Shown: in pieces, positions 10,099 to 18,797 of the stretch
How the letters are laid out: every line of letters starts with the position of its first letter
Numbering within the stretch: position 1 is the stretch's first letter
Assembly: GCA_018056245.1 (NCBI GenBank)
Contig: JAGPFZ010000010.1
Coordinates: 1 to 54,121 of the forward strand
Length of the DNA: 54,121 bases
Source: Bacteroidales bacterium
Lineage (GTDB): Bacteria; Bacteroidota; Bacteroidia; Bacteroidales; VadinHA17
Reading direction: 5' to 3'
Made by a program: the position numbers and the translations under genes
The notes under the pieces: model-generated
Database searches by the model: none
What the model was told of the DNA's origin: nothing
Seen by the model: only the letters and a program-made list of their open reading frames with translations

Positions 10099-11514
10099 AT
10101 GGACACTATTATAAAGACGCTTCCATATAAAATAAAGGACATTTCTCTTTCTGAGTTTGGAAGGAAAGAGATTGAAATAGCTGAAAAGGAAATGCCTGGG
10201 TTACTTGCCATAAGGAATAAATATTCAAAAGAAAAGCCTTTGAGAGGAGCAAGGATTACAGGTTCATTACACATGACTATTCAGACAGCGGTTCTTATTG
10301 AGACACTTGTTGAACTTGGAGCCGATGTAAGATGGGCAAGCTGTAATATTTTTTCCACTCAGGATCATGCTGCAGCAGCAATTGCACAGCGGGGAATCCC
10401 TGTTTTCGCCTGGAAAGGAGAAACTCTGGAAGACTACTGGTGGTGTACTGCCCAGGCTCTTTCGTTTCCCGGTGGAAAAGGCCCCAACCTCATTGTTGAC
10501 GATGGGGGAGATGCTTCTCTTATGGTTCATCTCGGCTATAAAGGAGAAAATAATCCCTCAGTTCTTGACGTAAAGGGTGAAAGTAAAGAAGAGTCAATAA
10601 TACTGGAGACACTTAAAAAAATATATAAAGAAGACCCGGGTAAATGGCATAGAGTAGTGGCTGACCTTAAAGGTATCTCGGAAGAAACAACAACAGGTGT
10701 TCACAGGCTTTATAAGATGTTCGAAAATGGCGAACTGCTTGTACCGGCAATTAATGTAAACGATTCTGTTACAAAATCGAAATTCGACAATCTATACGGC
10801 TGCAGAGAATCACTGGCCGACGGAATAAAAAGAGCCACAGGTGTTATGATTGCAGGTAAAGTTGTTGTTGTATGTGGTTATGGCGATGTAGGGAAGGGTT
10901 CTGCAAAATCTATGCGGTCGTTCGGAGCCCGGGTCATTATTACCGAAATAGATCCAATTTGTGCCCTCCAGGCTGCCATGGAAGGATTTGAGGTTAAAAC
11001 TGTCGAAGACATACTCGATGAAGGAAATATTTATGTCACAGCAACAGGGAACTGCGATATTATTACTATCGAGCATATGCTCAAAATGAAAGATCAGGCA
11101 ATTGTTTGTAATATAGGGCATTTCGATAATGAAATACAGGTTGACCAACTGAATAATTATAAGGGAATTAAAAAAATCAATATCAAGCCGCAAGTGGATA
11201 AATATATTTTCCCCGACGGGCATTCAATATATCTTCTTGCCGAAGGGAGGCTGGTGAACCTTGGATGTGCAACCGGCCATCCTTCCTTTGTTATGAGTAA
11301 CTCCTTCAGTAATCAGGTGCTTGCGCAAATTGACCTCTGGAAGAAGAATTATAAAATAGGTGTTTACAGACTACCTAAACACCTCGATGAGGAAGTGGCC
11401 AGGCTACATCTCGATCAGTTGGGCGTAAAACTTACAACTCTTACCGGGAAACAGGCAAAATATATTGGAGTAAATATAGAGGGTCCCTATAAGCCGGAGC
11501 ATTATCGTTATTAA
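10099..11514 (+). CDS. ahcY: Adenosylhomocysteinase (S-adenosylhomocysteine hydrolase)
   Basis: A 471-residue NAD-dependent enzyme that splits S-adenosylhomocysteine into adenosine and homocysteine, removing the inhibitory product of methylation. Visible marks are [16 protein letters not shown], the substrate-domain stretch [11 protein letters not shown], the NAD-binding fold with GYGDVGKG (260-267) and the family C-terminus KPEHYRY. The length fits the longer form that carries an internal insertion (about residues 155-195, [15 protein letters not shown]), common in many bacteria. Cytoplasmic. No SAH riboswitch fits in the 28-base gap upstream. Confidence 0.96.
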   Translation: MDTIIKTLPYKIKDISLSEFGRKEIEIAEKEMPGLLAIRNKYSKEKPLRGARITGSLHMTIQTAVLIETLVELGADVRWASCNIFSTQDHAAAAIAQRGIPVFAWKGETLEDYWWCTAQALSFPGGKGPNLIVDDGGDASLMVHLGYKGENNPSVLDVKGESKEESIILETLKKIYKEDPGKWHRVVADLKGISEETTTGVHRLYKMFENGELLVPAINVNDSVTKSKFDNLYGCRESLADGIKRATGVMIAGKVVVVCGYGDVGKGSAKSMRSFGARVIITEIDPICALQAAMEGFEVKTVEDILDEGNIYVTATGNCDIITIEHMLKMKDQAIVCNIGHFDNEIQVDQLNNYKGIKKINIKPQVDKYIFPDGHSIYLLAEGRLVNLGCATGHPSFVMSNSFSNQVLAQIDLWKKNYKIGVYRLPKHLDEEVARLHLDQLGVKLTTLTGKQAKYIGVNIEGPYKPEHYRY

Positions 11515-11528
11515 TAGCTTTTAATTTT

Positions 11529-12005
11529 TCAGTGATTCCATACATGCAAGGTTGTTCCGTCAAAGGAAACATTATAGGCTTTTAACGGATATTTTCCTAC
11601 ACCTGAGTAAGGAGCACCTCCAGCAGGGAGTGCGTATGAAGTTCCACATTCAGGACATATTGCAAAATTACCATCAATGTTTACTTTTACACTTAAATGG
11701 CTTGTTGAATAATCGTGAGGACATGTTCTGTCGTAAGCAAAAAACTGATCGAGAGTGGCTCTGTAAATAATAATACCGTTATTGTTATATCCTGCAGCTA
11801 CGCTCCCTAAATTATTAGTCTGATAAGTAACAATAACTGAGTTACACACAGCGTTAAGATCAAAAAATAACGGATCACTGAGGCTGATATAAAAATCAAC
11901 ATAAACGTCAGGTATTACATCATCCTTTTCATTGGTGCAAGAAGGTACAAGGAATAATACGATAACAAATAATTCTAAAAATATTATTTTTGATTTATAA
12001 TTCAT
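11529..12005 (-). CDS. Rieske-fold-like lipoprotein with CPH...CPEC ligand set
   Basis: A 158-residue putative lipoprotein: hydrophobic N-terminus, lipobox-like VPSC with C23, then an acidic linker, so probably envelope-anchored. The C-terminal half looks like a small Rieske [2Fe-2S] domain: C95-P-H97, 19 residues, then C117-P-E-C120, followed by GTSYALPAGG, the usual position of the glycine-rich loop. Classical Rieske sites are CxH...CxxH; here the last histidine is a cysteine, so the predicted ligand set is three Cys and one His. Its redox partner is unknown and no neighbour suggests one. An iron-sulfur cluster is inferred, not shown. It is divergent from a small basic exported protein and convergent with ahcY, 14 bases away. 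Confidence 0.7.
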   Translation of the reverse strand: MNYKSKIIFLELFVIVLFLVPSCTNEKDDVIPDVYVDFYISLSDPLFFDLNAVCNSVIVTYQTNNLGSVAAGYNNNGIIIYRATLDQFFAYDRTCPHDYSTSHLSVKVNIDGNFAICPECGTSYALPAGGAPYSGVGKYPLKAYNVSFDGTTLHVWNH

Positions 12006-12021
12006 ATATTTTAAAATCGGA

Positions 12022-12029
12022 CAAAATTA
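12022..12029 (-). promoter_or_regulatory. Possible -7 box for the Rieske-like lipoprotein gene
   Basis: On the minus strand TAATTTTG, matching TAnnTTTG, 17 bases upstream of the start codon. No clear TTG at the expected -33 distance, so this is a weak call. Confidence 0.35.
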
Positions 12030-12073
12030 CAACCCAAGTTTGAAAGTTTTATAATGATAATATAATTAATTTC

Positions 12074-12454
12074 ATGAAGAAGCTAATGTTTTTTTTAATG
12101 ACATCAATTATTACATTTTTTTTCATTGGTGTTTATCCGTGTGAGGCGCAACAAAAGCCAAGGACAAAAGGGAAGAATCCGGAAAAAGAACTTTTCGGAA
12201 ATAAGAGAAAAATTAAAGTAGTTGAGTCAAGAACTGCGGTAAAGAAAAAGAAAGAGCAACAGAAAAAAGAAGAAAAACTGAAAAAAGAATATAACAACTA
12301 TGTTAAGGATTCAAGAAAAAGAGCTTTCGAGATACAGACACCCGAAGTTCAGGCGCGAATGAAACAGGATAGGAAAAATATTGCAGCCAGGGAAAAAGAG
12401 CGGGAAAAGAGAACAAATGCTGCAACAAGGAAAGCTGCAAAAAAATACAAATAA
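12074..12454 (+). CDS. Small highly basic exported protein, function unknown
   Basis: A 126-residue protein I do not recognise. It has a clear signal peptide (MKK, a phenylalanine-rich hydrophobic stretch, cleavage probably after CEA at about residue 25). The rest is almost entirely charged and lysine-rich, with a probable helix from about 55 to 85 (repeated K/E/Q) and a final AATRKAAKKYK. No cysteine in the mature part and no enzyme motif. Short Lys-rich exported proteins of this type are common in Bacteroidota and poorly characterised. It sits between the Rieske-like lipoprotein (divergent) and greA (131-base gap with its own promoter), so no functional link is evident. Confidence 0.7.
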   Translation: MKKLMFFLMTSIITFFFIGVYPCEAQQKPRTKGKNPEKELFGNKRKIKVVESRTAVKKKKEQQKKEEKLKKEYNNYVKDSRKRAFEIQTPEVQARMKQDRKNIAAREKEREKRTNAATRKAAKKYK

Positions 12455-12492
12455 TTTAAATTGTTAAAAAACATTATAAAAGTAACTTTTTT

Positions 12493-12522
12493 TTTGCTTT
12501 TATAAAAAAAATTATATTTTTG
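12493..12522 (+). promoter_or_regulatory. Predicted promoter of greA
   Basis: TTTG at 12493-12496, 18 bases, TATTTTTG at 12515-12522: a near-ideal Bacteroidota promoter. Transcription should start about 12528, immediately before a strong hairpin. Confidence 0.7.
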
Positions 12523-12529
12523 TACTAAC

Positions 12530-12568
12530 GAAGAATTCCGGAAATACCGGAATTCTTCTTCTTTTTTT
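12530..12568 (+). terminator. Terminator-like hairpin in the greA leader
   Basis: A perfect 12-bp inverted repeat, GAAGAATTCCGG at 12530-12541 and its complement at 12547-12558, with a 5-base loop (AAATA). It is followed by TTC and seven Ts (12562-12568). This is the form of an intrinsic terminator, but it lies downstream of the predicted greA promoter and only 18 bases before the greA ATG. It may act as an attenuator or as a 5' stabilising hairpin. Confidence 0.7.
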
Positions 12569-12585
12569 AATTCAATTTAACTCAA

Positions 12586-13059
12586 ATGGCTGAAACTGTT
12601 TACATTACTAGAGAAGGTTTGCAGAAACTCAAGGATGAGCTCGATCAGCTTAGAAATGTTGAAAGGCCTCAGATAGCAAAAATGTTAGCTGAAGCGAAAG
12701 AAAAAGGAGACCTTACAGAGAATGCCGAGTATTCTGCTGCAAAAGAAGCCCAGTCAATGCTCGAGCTTAAAATTTCAAAACTTGAAGATCTTATTGCAAG
12801 GTCGAGGATTATAGATGAGTCGCAAATTGATACTTCCACCGTAAGAATCTTGAACAAGGTAAAAATCAGGAATACATACAATAATATTGTTATGGAATAT
12901 CAAATTGTACCGGAAAGCGAAGCGAATCTGAAGGAGGGGAAAATAGCCGTGAATTCACCGATTGCACAAGGGCTAATTGGAAAGAAAGTCGGTGAAGTGG
13001 TTGATATTAAAGTACCTTCCGGTATAATGAGATTTGAGATTATGTCTATTTCAAATTAA
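12586..13059 (+). CDS. greA: Transcription elongation factor GreA
   Basis: A 157-residue GreA. It enters the RNA polymerase secondary channel and stimulates cleavage of backtracked RNA. The N-terminal coiled coil (about 1-75) carries the tip motif GDLTENAEYSAAKE with the acidic residues D42 and E45 that hold the catalytic metal. The C-terminal FKBP-like domain runs from about 80 to the end (PIAQGLIGKKVGEVVDIKVP). Normal length. It shares a promoter region with a terminator-like hairpin and is followed after 14 bases by the HIT gene, probably co-transcribed. Confidence 0.97.
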   Translation: MAETVYITREGLQKLKDELDQLRNVERPQIAKMLAEAKEKGDLTENAEYSAAKEAQSMLELKISKLEDLIARSRIIDESQIDTSTVRILNKVKIRNTYNNIVMEYQIVPESEANLKEGKIAVNSPIAQGLIGKKVGEVVDIKVPSGIMRFEIMSISN

Positions 13060-13073
13060 TAAATAATATAAAA

Positions 13074-13475
13074 ATGGCATCAATTTTTACAAGAATAATC
13101 AATGGTGAGATACCATGTTACAAGGTTGCCGAAGACAATAATTATTTCGCATTCCTTGATATTAATCCGCTTACAAAAGGTCATACTCTTGTAGTGCCTA
13201 AAAAAGAAGTTGATTATATTTTTGACCTCGAAGATGAAACTTATACTGGTTTGATGCTCTTTTCAAAAAAAGTTGCACGCGCAATTGAAAAAGAAATTCC
13301 ATGCAAACGAATAGGAGTTGTAGTTTTGGGACTTGAAGTTCCTCATGTACATGTTCATCTTGTACCCATGAATACTATGGAAGACATTAATTTCAAAAAA
13401 CCAAAAATGCAGCTCACATCTGAAGAGTTCTCATCTATTGCTGAAAAGATTTCGAAAAGATTTTCCACACTTTGA
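13074..13475 (+). CDS. HIT-family nucleotide hydrolase
   Basis: A 133-residue HIT-domain protein (HINT-like). The histidine triad reads HVHVHLVPM with H91, H93 and H95. Upstream blocks MASIFTRIINGEIPCYKVAED and GHTLVVPKKEVDYIFDL are typical of this family, which hydrolyses nucleoside phosphoramidates or related nucleotides. The physiological substrate is unknown. Fourteen bases downstream of greA, so likely the second gene of that operon. Confidence 0.93.
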   Translation: MASIFTRIINGEIPCYKVAEDNNYFAFLDINPLTKGHTLVVPKKEVDYIFDLEDETYTGLMLFSKKVARAIEKEIPCKRIGVVVLGLEVPHVHVHLVPMNTMEDINFKKPKMQLTSEEFSSIAEKISKRFSTL

Positions 13476-13516
13476 AATTAAGTTTTTAGTTTTTTTATAA
13501 ATACAACATGATTTTC

Positions 13517-13524
13517 TAACTTTG
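13517..13524 (+). promoter_or_regulatory. Predicted -7 box of comF
   Basis: TAACTTTG matches TAnnTTTG, 22 bases upstream of the comF ATG. The -33 region is T-rich but lacks TTG at the best spacing. Confidence 0.4.
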
Positions 13525-13546
13525 AATGGTTAGTTGATCTCGCTGC

Positions 13547-14254
13547 ATGGTTTATTTTTATGATCTGATCGATGATTTTTTGTCGCTTCTGTTTCCAAGG
13601 ATTTGTTACGGATGCGGAGAGCATCTTCTGAGAAATGAGAAATTAATTTGCACAAATTGTTATGTTTCAATACCTCGTACTGATTTTCATCTTCGGGAAG
13701 ATAATCCTGTTTCAAGACTTTTCTGGGGTCGGTGTAAGATTGAAAAGGCTGCGGCCTTCTCTTATTATACGAAGGGAAGCAGAATAAGAAATATAATTCA
13801 CGCAATAAAATATGACGGAGTTAGAGAGCTTGGGGAGGAGATGGGTAAGATATATGGTGAAGTGCTGAGTGAAAATGGCTTTTTCGAAGGCATTGATATT
13901 CTTATACCTGTTCCTTTACATCCGGCACGACAAAGAAAGAGAGGTTTTAACCAGAGTGAACTGATTTGTAATGGAATATCGAAGGTAACAGAAATCCCCA
14001 TAAACACTTCTGTATTAAAAAGAATTTCTTTTTCAGGCACGCAAACAAGCCGTTCGAGATATGACAGATGGCTTAACGTAGGGGGTATCTTCGGAATAAA
14101 CGATGCCGAATCTTTAAGTTTAAAAGGGAAACATATTCTCCTTGTTGACGATGTAATCACCACAGGCTCTACTGTTGAGTCGTGTGTTGATGAGCTTTTA
14201 AAAATTGAAGATAGCAGAGTAAGTGTAATAGCTCTTGGTTATACAACGATATGA
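13547..14254 (+). CDS. comF: ComF-family phosphoribosyltransferase-like protein
   Basis: A 235-residue ComF-type protein. The N-terminus has a four-cysteine zinc ribbon (C20, C23, C35, C38). The C-terminal half is a type I phosphoribosyltransferase fold with LLVDDVITTGST at about 197-209 and the motif RKRGFNQSELI. ComF is needed for natural DNA uptake in some bacteria, but members are widespread in species not known to be competent, and the substrate is unknown. It ends directly against the convergent ruvC: the stop at 14252-14254 is followed by the ruvC stop at 14255. Confidence 0.9.
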   Translation: MVYFYDLIDDFLSLLFPRICYGCGEHLLRNEKLICTNCYVSIPRTDFHLREDNPVSRLFWGRCKIEKAAAFSYYTKGSRIRNIIHAIKYDGVRELGEEMGKIYGEVLSENGFFEGIDILIPVPLHPARQRKRGFNQSELICNGISKVTEIPINTSVLKRISFSGTQTSRSRYDRWLNVGGIFGINDAESLSLKGKHILLVDDVITTGSTVESCVDELLKIEDSRVSVIALGYTTI

Positions 14255-14818
14255 TCAGCTTATGCGTCCGGGGTTTTTGTTTATGAATTCTTTCCAGCTT
14301 TTGAAGCCTTTGTCGCCGGTATTGAGGCTCTTGTTCTGAAAGTAATGGCATAATGCTGCAGCCAGTCCGTCGGTGGCGTCGAGTATTATTTCTTCTTCCC
14401 TGAATTTCAATATATTCATAAGCATATAGGCTACCTGTTCTTTAGTGGCTGAACCCCGGCCTGTAATTGACATCTTGATCTTTCTGGGGGCATATTCGAA
14501 AACCGGGACGGAACGCGACAGAGCCGCAGATATTGCCGCTCCCTGTGCCCTTCCAAGCTTCAGCATAGATTGTACATTCTTTCCATAGAAGGGCGATTCA
14601 ATGGCCAGTTCGTCGGGGTGATATTCATCAATCAGTCCGGTCGTTCTTTCGAAAATATGTTTGATTTTTAAAAAATGGTCACTGAATTTTGAAAGTTCAA
14701 TCACGCCAAGGGTTATAAGTTGCGGCCCTGATTCTGAGGCTGAAATGATACCATAGCCTGTTATGCTTGTTCCGGGATCTATGCCGAGGATAATCTTTTC
14801 CTTAATCAACTGTTTCAA
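14255..14818 (-). CDS. ruvC: Holliday junction resolvase RuvC
   Basis: A 187-residue RuvC endonuclease that cleaves Holliday junctions in the RuvAB complex. The four acidic active-site residues are present with family spacing: D14 (GIDPGT), E74 (LAIESPFYGKN), D147 and D150 (DATDGLAAALCH). Length is normal apart from a short C-terminal tail (about residues 160-187). It lies 3 bases downstream of the S41 protease gene on the same strand, so co-transcription is likely although the functions are unrelated. ruvA and ruvB are not in this window. Confidence 0.96.
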   Translation of the reverse strand: MKQLIKEKIILGIDPGTSITGYGIISASESGPQLITLGVIELSKFSDHFLKIKHIFERTTGLIDEYHPDELAIESPFYGKNVQSMLKLGRAQGAAISAALSRSVPVFEYAPRKIKMSITGRGSATKEQVAYMLMNILKFREEEIILDATDGLAAALCHYFQNKSLNTGDKGFKSWKEFINKNPGRIS

Positions 14819-14821
14819 ATT

Positions 14822-16141
14822 TCATCTTATGTTTAAGAATTGCCTGTTGATAATAAAAGTATTATTCATCAGGCTGGGTTTTTCAGCAAAATATCTGCTT
14901 TTTGTCCATGGATAAATGCTCTTAGTGGAGAATGAGCCGTTTTCGATATAATAGACTGCTTCTTTGAAACATAATTCATTAATATCAGCCCAGTCGTGTG
15001 TAAAATCGTCGGTTACATATTTGTCAGGAGGGAAACCGCTGTAATAATCACCAAAATCTGCATCATTAACCATCTTAAATGTTACAGGTGCAAAAATATA
15101 TTTTTCCTGATATCCCCACACGTTCATGCCTGTAGGTTTTCCATTGGTTGTGTCGCCGATGCAAATCACATTTATATAAGGTTTAAGTCCGTTAATAATT
15201 ACTTCGCTCGCCGATGCTGTTTCGCGTGTGCATATAACAACGAGCCTTGTGAGATTGAGTGCGGAATCAGGATGCATTTTCATGAAGTACAAAGTATCGT
15301 TTTCCGAATTTTTTTTATCATCATTAAAAATTGTCTTTATAAACACTTTTGATTCTAGCTGGCTTGCAATCTGACTTGCAAGTTGTGTTGCAACATCCAG
15401 GATTCCTCCAGTGTTATATCTGAGATCAAGAATGAGGTCTTTTACATCATTTTGTTTGAATTTTGCGAAAGCAACTTTAAGTTCGCGAGGAGAAGGTTCA
15501 ATGAACTCGTTAAATACAAGATATCCTGTTTTCCCGGAAGAAAGATTAAGGGTTGTATCGAGAATTACTGAATTAAGTTCGAATTTTTTCTTGGTGGAAA
15601 TTATTAATGAATCTTTACCTTCCGGCGTCTGGAAAAGAAATTTATTTGTAATTCCTTCAGTTGAGGGGCCCATTAACTGATTATATCTATTGGCATCGCC
15701 CGAAATGAATACAGGTGCGAGTTCAACGTCGTTGAGTTTTTTAATTATCCATCCCCTTCTTACACCAAACGAATAGAGCGGTGAGTTTTTATATATCATC
15801 ACGATTCTCACTTTCCCATCATTATCGAGTCCCATTCGTATTCCATGGCCGACAAAGCTACCTTCCATTGAGGCCATGAATTCATAGAAATCTGCAACAA
15901 AACTCCACCTGTCGTATTGTTTATATCGTAATACTTCTATTAAAACATAAGGATTTTCATAATAGGTCGCTTTTACTTCAGGAAGATTTTTGTTCCAAAG
16001 GTACCATTCCTGCATAAGTTCATATAATGCCTCATTAGCTTTTTTTTCTGCTGAAGTGTTTGTAACCGGCGTTATCTCTTCTTTCTGGCAGGAAATGACT
16101 ATAAAAATGGGAATAATTAATAAACTCAGAGATTTTTTCAT
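14822..16141 (-). CDS. S41-family (CtpA/Prc-like) protease, lipoprotein
   Basis: A 439-residue putative lipoprotein: MKKSLSLLIIPIFIVISC, with the lipobox cysteine at about residue 18. After an N-terminal helical part comes a PDZ-like domain (about 95-175, SPLYSFGVRRGWIIKKLND) and then the S41 protease fold. The catalytic dyad is S310 in RETASASEV and K335 in TNGKPTGM, 25 residues apart, as in C-terminal processing peptidases. Expected on the periplasmic face of a membrane, cutting unstructured protein ends. The substrate is unknown. It is the first gene of a short minus-strand unit with ruvC. Confidence 0.9.
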   Translation of the reverse strand: MKKSLSLLIIPIFIVISCQKEEITPVTNTSAEKKANEALYELMQEWYLWNKNLPEVKATYYENPYVLIEVLRYKQYDRWSFVADFYEFMASMEGSFVGHGIRMGLDNDGKVRIVMIYKNSPLYSFGVRRGWIIKKLNDVELAPVFISGDANRYNQLMGPSTEGITNKFLFQTPEGKDSLIISTKKKFELNSVILDTTLNLSSGKTGYLVFNEFIEPSPRELKVAFAKFKQNDVKDLILDLRYNTGGILDVATQLASQIASQLESKVFIKTIFNDDKKNSENDTLYFMKMHPDSALNLTRLVVICTRETASASEVIINGLKPYINVICIGDTTNGKPTGMNVWGYQEKYIFAPVTFKMVNDADFGDYYSGFPPDKYVTDDFTHDWADINELCFKEAVYYIENGSFSTKSIYPWTKSRYFAEKPSLMNNTFIINRQFLNIR

Positions 16142-16193
16142 TGTATAACAATAATTATTTAGTTAATATTTTTAACTGTATAAATTTGCGCAA

Positions 16194-17084
16194 TTAATAT
16201 GCCATTTTGGTTTTTCGATTCTGTGTTAAAATACCCGTAATTATTAATATTAAACCTAAAGGTGTTGTGTAATAAACGGGTTCGTTTATAATAAAGTATA
16301 AAAAAAATAATGAAAGGAATGGGGCTAAATAAACGAGATTACATATCCTATCAGTTGTTTCGGCAAGCTGTAGCGCCTTTAGCCAGAAAAGAAAAGTAAT
16401 CCCCATCTCAAAAATTCCCACGTATACTGAAGCAATTATTCCTTTAAATCCGGATATATTATCCCAATGGCCGGTTATTGTTATGGCGATAATAAGATAA
16501 ACGGAAGCAGAAAGAAAGTTAGTGAATAGTTTAACAGACTCGTCGCGTTTATCTCTCAAATTGAATATAAAGTAAAGTGACCATAATATCGAACTTCCTG
16601 CGGCAAGAAAAACACCTAACGGATTGGAGCTACCGGGTGTAAAAGGATGACCTTGAGACGAGACAACATAAACGCCGATAAAGCTTATAAAGAGAGCAAG
16701 AAAACTTCTGGCCGGAATTTTTTGCTTTAGCAGAGGAACTGACAGGAAAACAAGTACTATAGGCCAGATCATATTAAGTGGCTGAGCTACTTGCCCTGGC
16801 AGAAGAGTATAAGCCTTAAGTAAAATTAAGTAATACAGGAATGGATTAAAAAATCCTAGCAGAATGGAAGTTAAGAGTTCCCGTGGCGTTGTTGCGGCAA
16901 GGAGATGAAATTTATTACCGATGAAAATGACAATAAAGAGAACGAACGTAGAAGTAAATGTGGCAATTGAAAGCAGTGTTAGCACATCGAGTTCGCCGAG
17001 TCCAATTTTAAATACAGTGGGTATGGTTGACCAGAACAGCACAGCTACGCCGGCGTATATATAGGATCGTTTTGACTTTGTCAT
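16194..17084 (-). CDS. EamA/DMT-superfamily membrane transporter
   Basis: A 296-residue inner-membrane protein with about ten hydrophobic helices in two repeated halves, as in the drug/metabolite transporter superfamily. Marks are VAVLFWSTIPTVFKIGL in helix 1, QPLNMIWPIVLVFLS near helix 4 and the second-half repeat around LGVFLAAGSSILWSLYFIF. Such proteins export or import small metabolites, and the substrate cannot be predicted. It starts 22 bases downstream of serS on the same strand, so it may be read through from serS. Confidence 0.85.
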   Translation of the reverse strand: MTKSKRSYIYAGVAVLFWSTIPTVFKIGLGELDVLTLLSIATFTSTFVLFIVIFIGNKFHLLAATTPRELLTSILLGFFNPFLYYLILLKAYTLLPGQVAQPLNMIWPIVLVFLSVPLLKQKIPARSFLALFISFIGVYVVSSQGHPFTPGSSNPLGVFLAAGSSILWSLYFIFNLRDKRDESVKLFTNFLSASVYLIIAITITGHWDNISGFKGIIASVYVGIFEMGITFLFWLKALQLAETTDRICNLVYLAPFLSLFFLYFIINEPVYYTTPLGLILIITGILTQNRKTKMAY

Positions 17085-17106
17085 TGTCAGGCATGAATTA
17101 AAGACT

Positions 17107-18381
17107 TCAGTTTATAATATCAAAACCTGTATAAGGCAAAAGGATTTCGGGTATAGCAATGCCTGAATTGGTCTGGTTGTTTTCTATAATTGCAGCTACT
17201 ATTCTAGGTAGTGCAAGGGCGCTTCCATTTAGTGTATGTACCAGACGCGTTTGTTTGCTGTTTTTTTCTTTAAATCTACATTTCAGACGGTTAGCCTGAA
17301 AAGATTCGAAATTTGATACGGAACTTACTTCGAGCCATTTTTTCTGTGCGCCTGACCACACTTCAAAGTCATAAGTGAGAGCCGATGTGAATGACATATC
17401 ACCTCCGCAAAGCCGCATGATTCTGTAAGGCAGTCCGAGCTTTGAAATAAGGTTTTCAACGTGCGATACCATTTCCTCGAGTGATTCGTATGAATGGTCG
17501 GGGTGAGCTATCTGCACTATTTCGACTTTATCGAACTGATGAACACGGTTAAGCCCTCTCACATGGGCTCCCCATGAACCTGCTTCACGGCGGAAACATG
17601 GTGTATATGCTATCATTTTAACAGGGAGTTCGTCACCATTAAGAATTACATCTCTGAAAATATTAGTTACAGGTACTTCGGCAGTAGGTATAAGATAGAA
17701 ATTATCGGACGTTACATGATACATTTGTCCTTCTTTGTCGGGGAGCTGACCTGTTCCAAAGCCTGATTCTTCATTTACAAGAATTGGCGGTAGTACTTCA
17801 TTGTAACCAGTTTTTTCACCTTCATCGAGGAAGAATCTTATTAATGCTCTTTCCAGTTTTGCACCTTTACCTTTGAAAACAGGGAAACCGGCTCCGGTTA
17901 ATTTTGTGCCGAGCTCAAAATCAATAATATCATATTTTTTTATTAACTCCCAGTGAGGCAAGGCATTGTCAGGGAGTTTTTTAATTACTCCCCCTTCTCG
18001 CACCTTTACATTGTCATTAGCTCCACGACCAGGATTAACCGACTGGTGAGGCAGGTTCGGCAGATTTATTATTGCAGCTTTCAATTCATTGTCAATAACA
18101 GCCAGTTGCTCAGTGAGTTTTTTGGCATTTTCCTTAAGCATTAAGGTTTTCGATTTTGCCTCTTCAGCTTCATCTATTCTCCCACTTTTAATAAGGTTGC
18201 CGATTTCTCTTGAAAGTCTGTTTATTTCTGCCAGGACAAAATCAGCCTGTTTCTGGGCTTCCCTTCGGCGTGAGTCAAGCTCAAGTATTTTTTCAACAAC
18301 AGGCTTTGCATCGTAATTTTTTATTTTTAAACGTTCAATTACAAAATCACTTTTTTCACGTATAAGATTAAGTGTAAGCAT
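17107..18381 (-). CDS. serS: Serine--tRNA ligase
   Basis: A 424-residue class II aminoacyl-tRNA synthetase. An N-terminal antiparallel coiled-coil arm (about residues 30-100), which binds the long variable arm of tRNA-Ser, is followed by the catalytic core. Motif 2 is visible as TPCFRREAGSWG with RGLNRVHQFDKVE, and motif 3 as LNGSALALPRIVAAIIENNQ. It also recognises tRNA-Sec where present. Its start lies just downstream of the terminator that ends the rplU-rpmA operon. No good promoter is visible in the 115-base gap, so expression by readthrough is possible. Confidence 0.97.
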   Translation of the reverse strand: MLTLNLIREKSDFVIERLKIKNYDAKPVVEKILELDSRRREAQKQADFVLAEINRLSREIGNLIKSGRIDEAEEAKSKTLMLKENAKKLTEQLAVIDNELKAAIINLPNLPHQSVNPGRGANDNVKVREGGVIKKLPDNALPHWELIKKYDIIDFELGTKLTGAGFPVFKGKGAKLERALIRFFLDEGEKTGYNEVLPPILVNEESGFGTGQLPDKEGQMYHVTSDNFYLIPTAEVPVTNIFRDVILNGDELPVKMIAYTPCFRREAGSWGAHVRGLNRVHQFDKVEIVQIAHPDHSYESLEEMVSHVENLISKLGLPYRIMRLCGGDMSFTSALTYDFEVWSGAQKKWLEVSSVSNFESFQANRLKCRFKEKNSKQTRLVHTLNGSALALPRIVAAIIENNQTNSGIAIPEILLPYTGFDIIN

Positions 18382-18387
18382 AACACA

Positions 18388-18423
18388 AAATAATAAAATA
18401 AAAAGCAGGTTAATAAACCTGCT
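18388..18423 (-). terminator. Intrinsic terminator downstream of rplU-rpmA
   Basis: On the minus strand AGCAGGTT (18423-18416), a four-base loop, its perfect complement AACCTGCT (18411-18404), then a T-rich run interrupted by As. A second, weaker hairpin (CTTAG, CGA, CTAAG then six Ts) precedes it at about 18433-18451. The serS ATG is only 22 bases beyond the main stem. Confidence 0.65.
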
Positions 18424-18496
18424 ATAAAATTATAAAAAACTTAGTCGCTAAGCGTTCTGTCTCTTATAAATAATCTATTCCGCAGGAAAAAGACTA

Positions 18497-18757
18497 TTAG
18501 TTATTTATTGGTTTTATTGAAACGTATGACTTGTTTCCTTTTTTCTTTGTAAAAATTACTTCACCATCAATGAGTGCAAAAAGAGTATGGTCCCTTCCCA
18601 TTCCCACATTAAACCCAGGGTGGTGGGCTGTTCCTCTCTGGCGTACTAATATATTTCCTGCCTTTGCGAACTGACCTCCGAAAAGCTTTATGCCAAGCCT
18701 TTTGCTTTCCGATTCCCTTCCGTTGCGTGAACTGCCTGCTCCTTTTTTGTGTGCCAT
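18497..18757 (-). CDS. rpmA: 50S ribosomal protein L27
   Basis: An 86-residue bL27. The N-terminus [16 protein letters not shown] is the direct mature form that reaches the peptidyl-transferase centre, without the cleaved leader found in Firmicutes. [21 protein letters not shown] is the family core. It lies 40 bases downstream of rplU, the standard bacterial pairing, and is followed by an intrinsic terminator. Confidence 0.98.
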   Translation of the reverse strand: MAHKKGAGSSRNGRESESKRLGIKLFGGQFAKAGNILVRQRGTAHHPGFNVGMGRDHTLFALIDGEVIFTKKKGNKSYVSIKPINN

Positions 18758-18797
18758 ATTGTTAATATTTTAACAAAGATTTTGATTTTTGCGTAAG

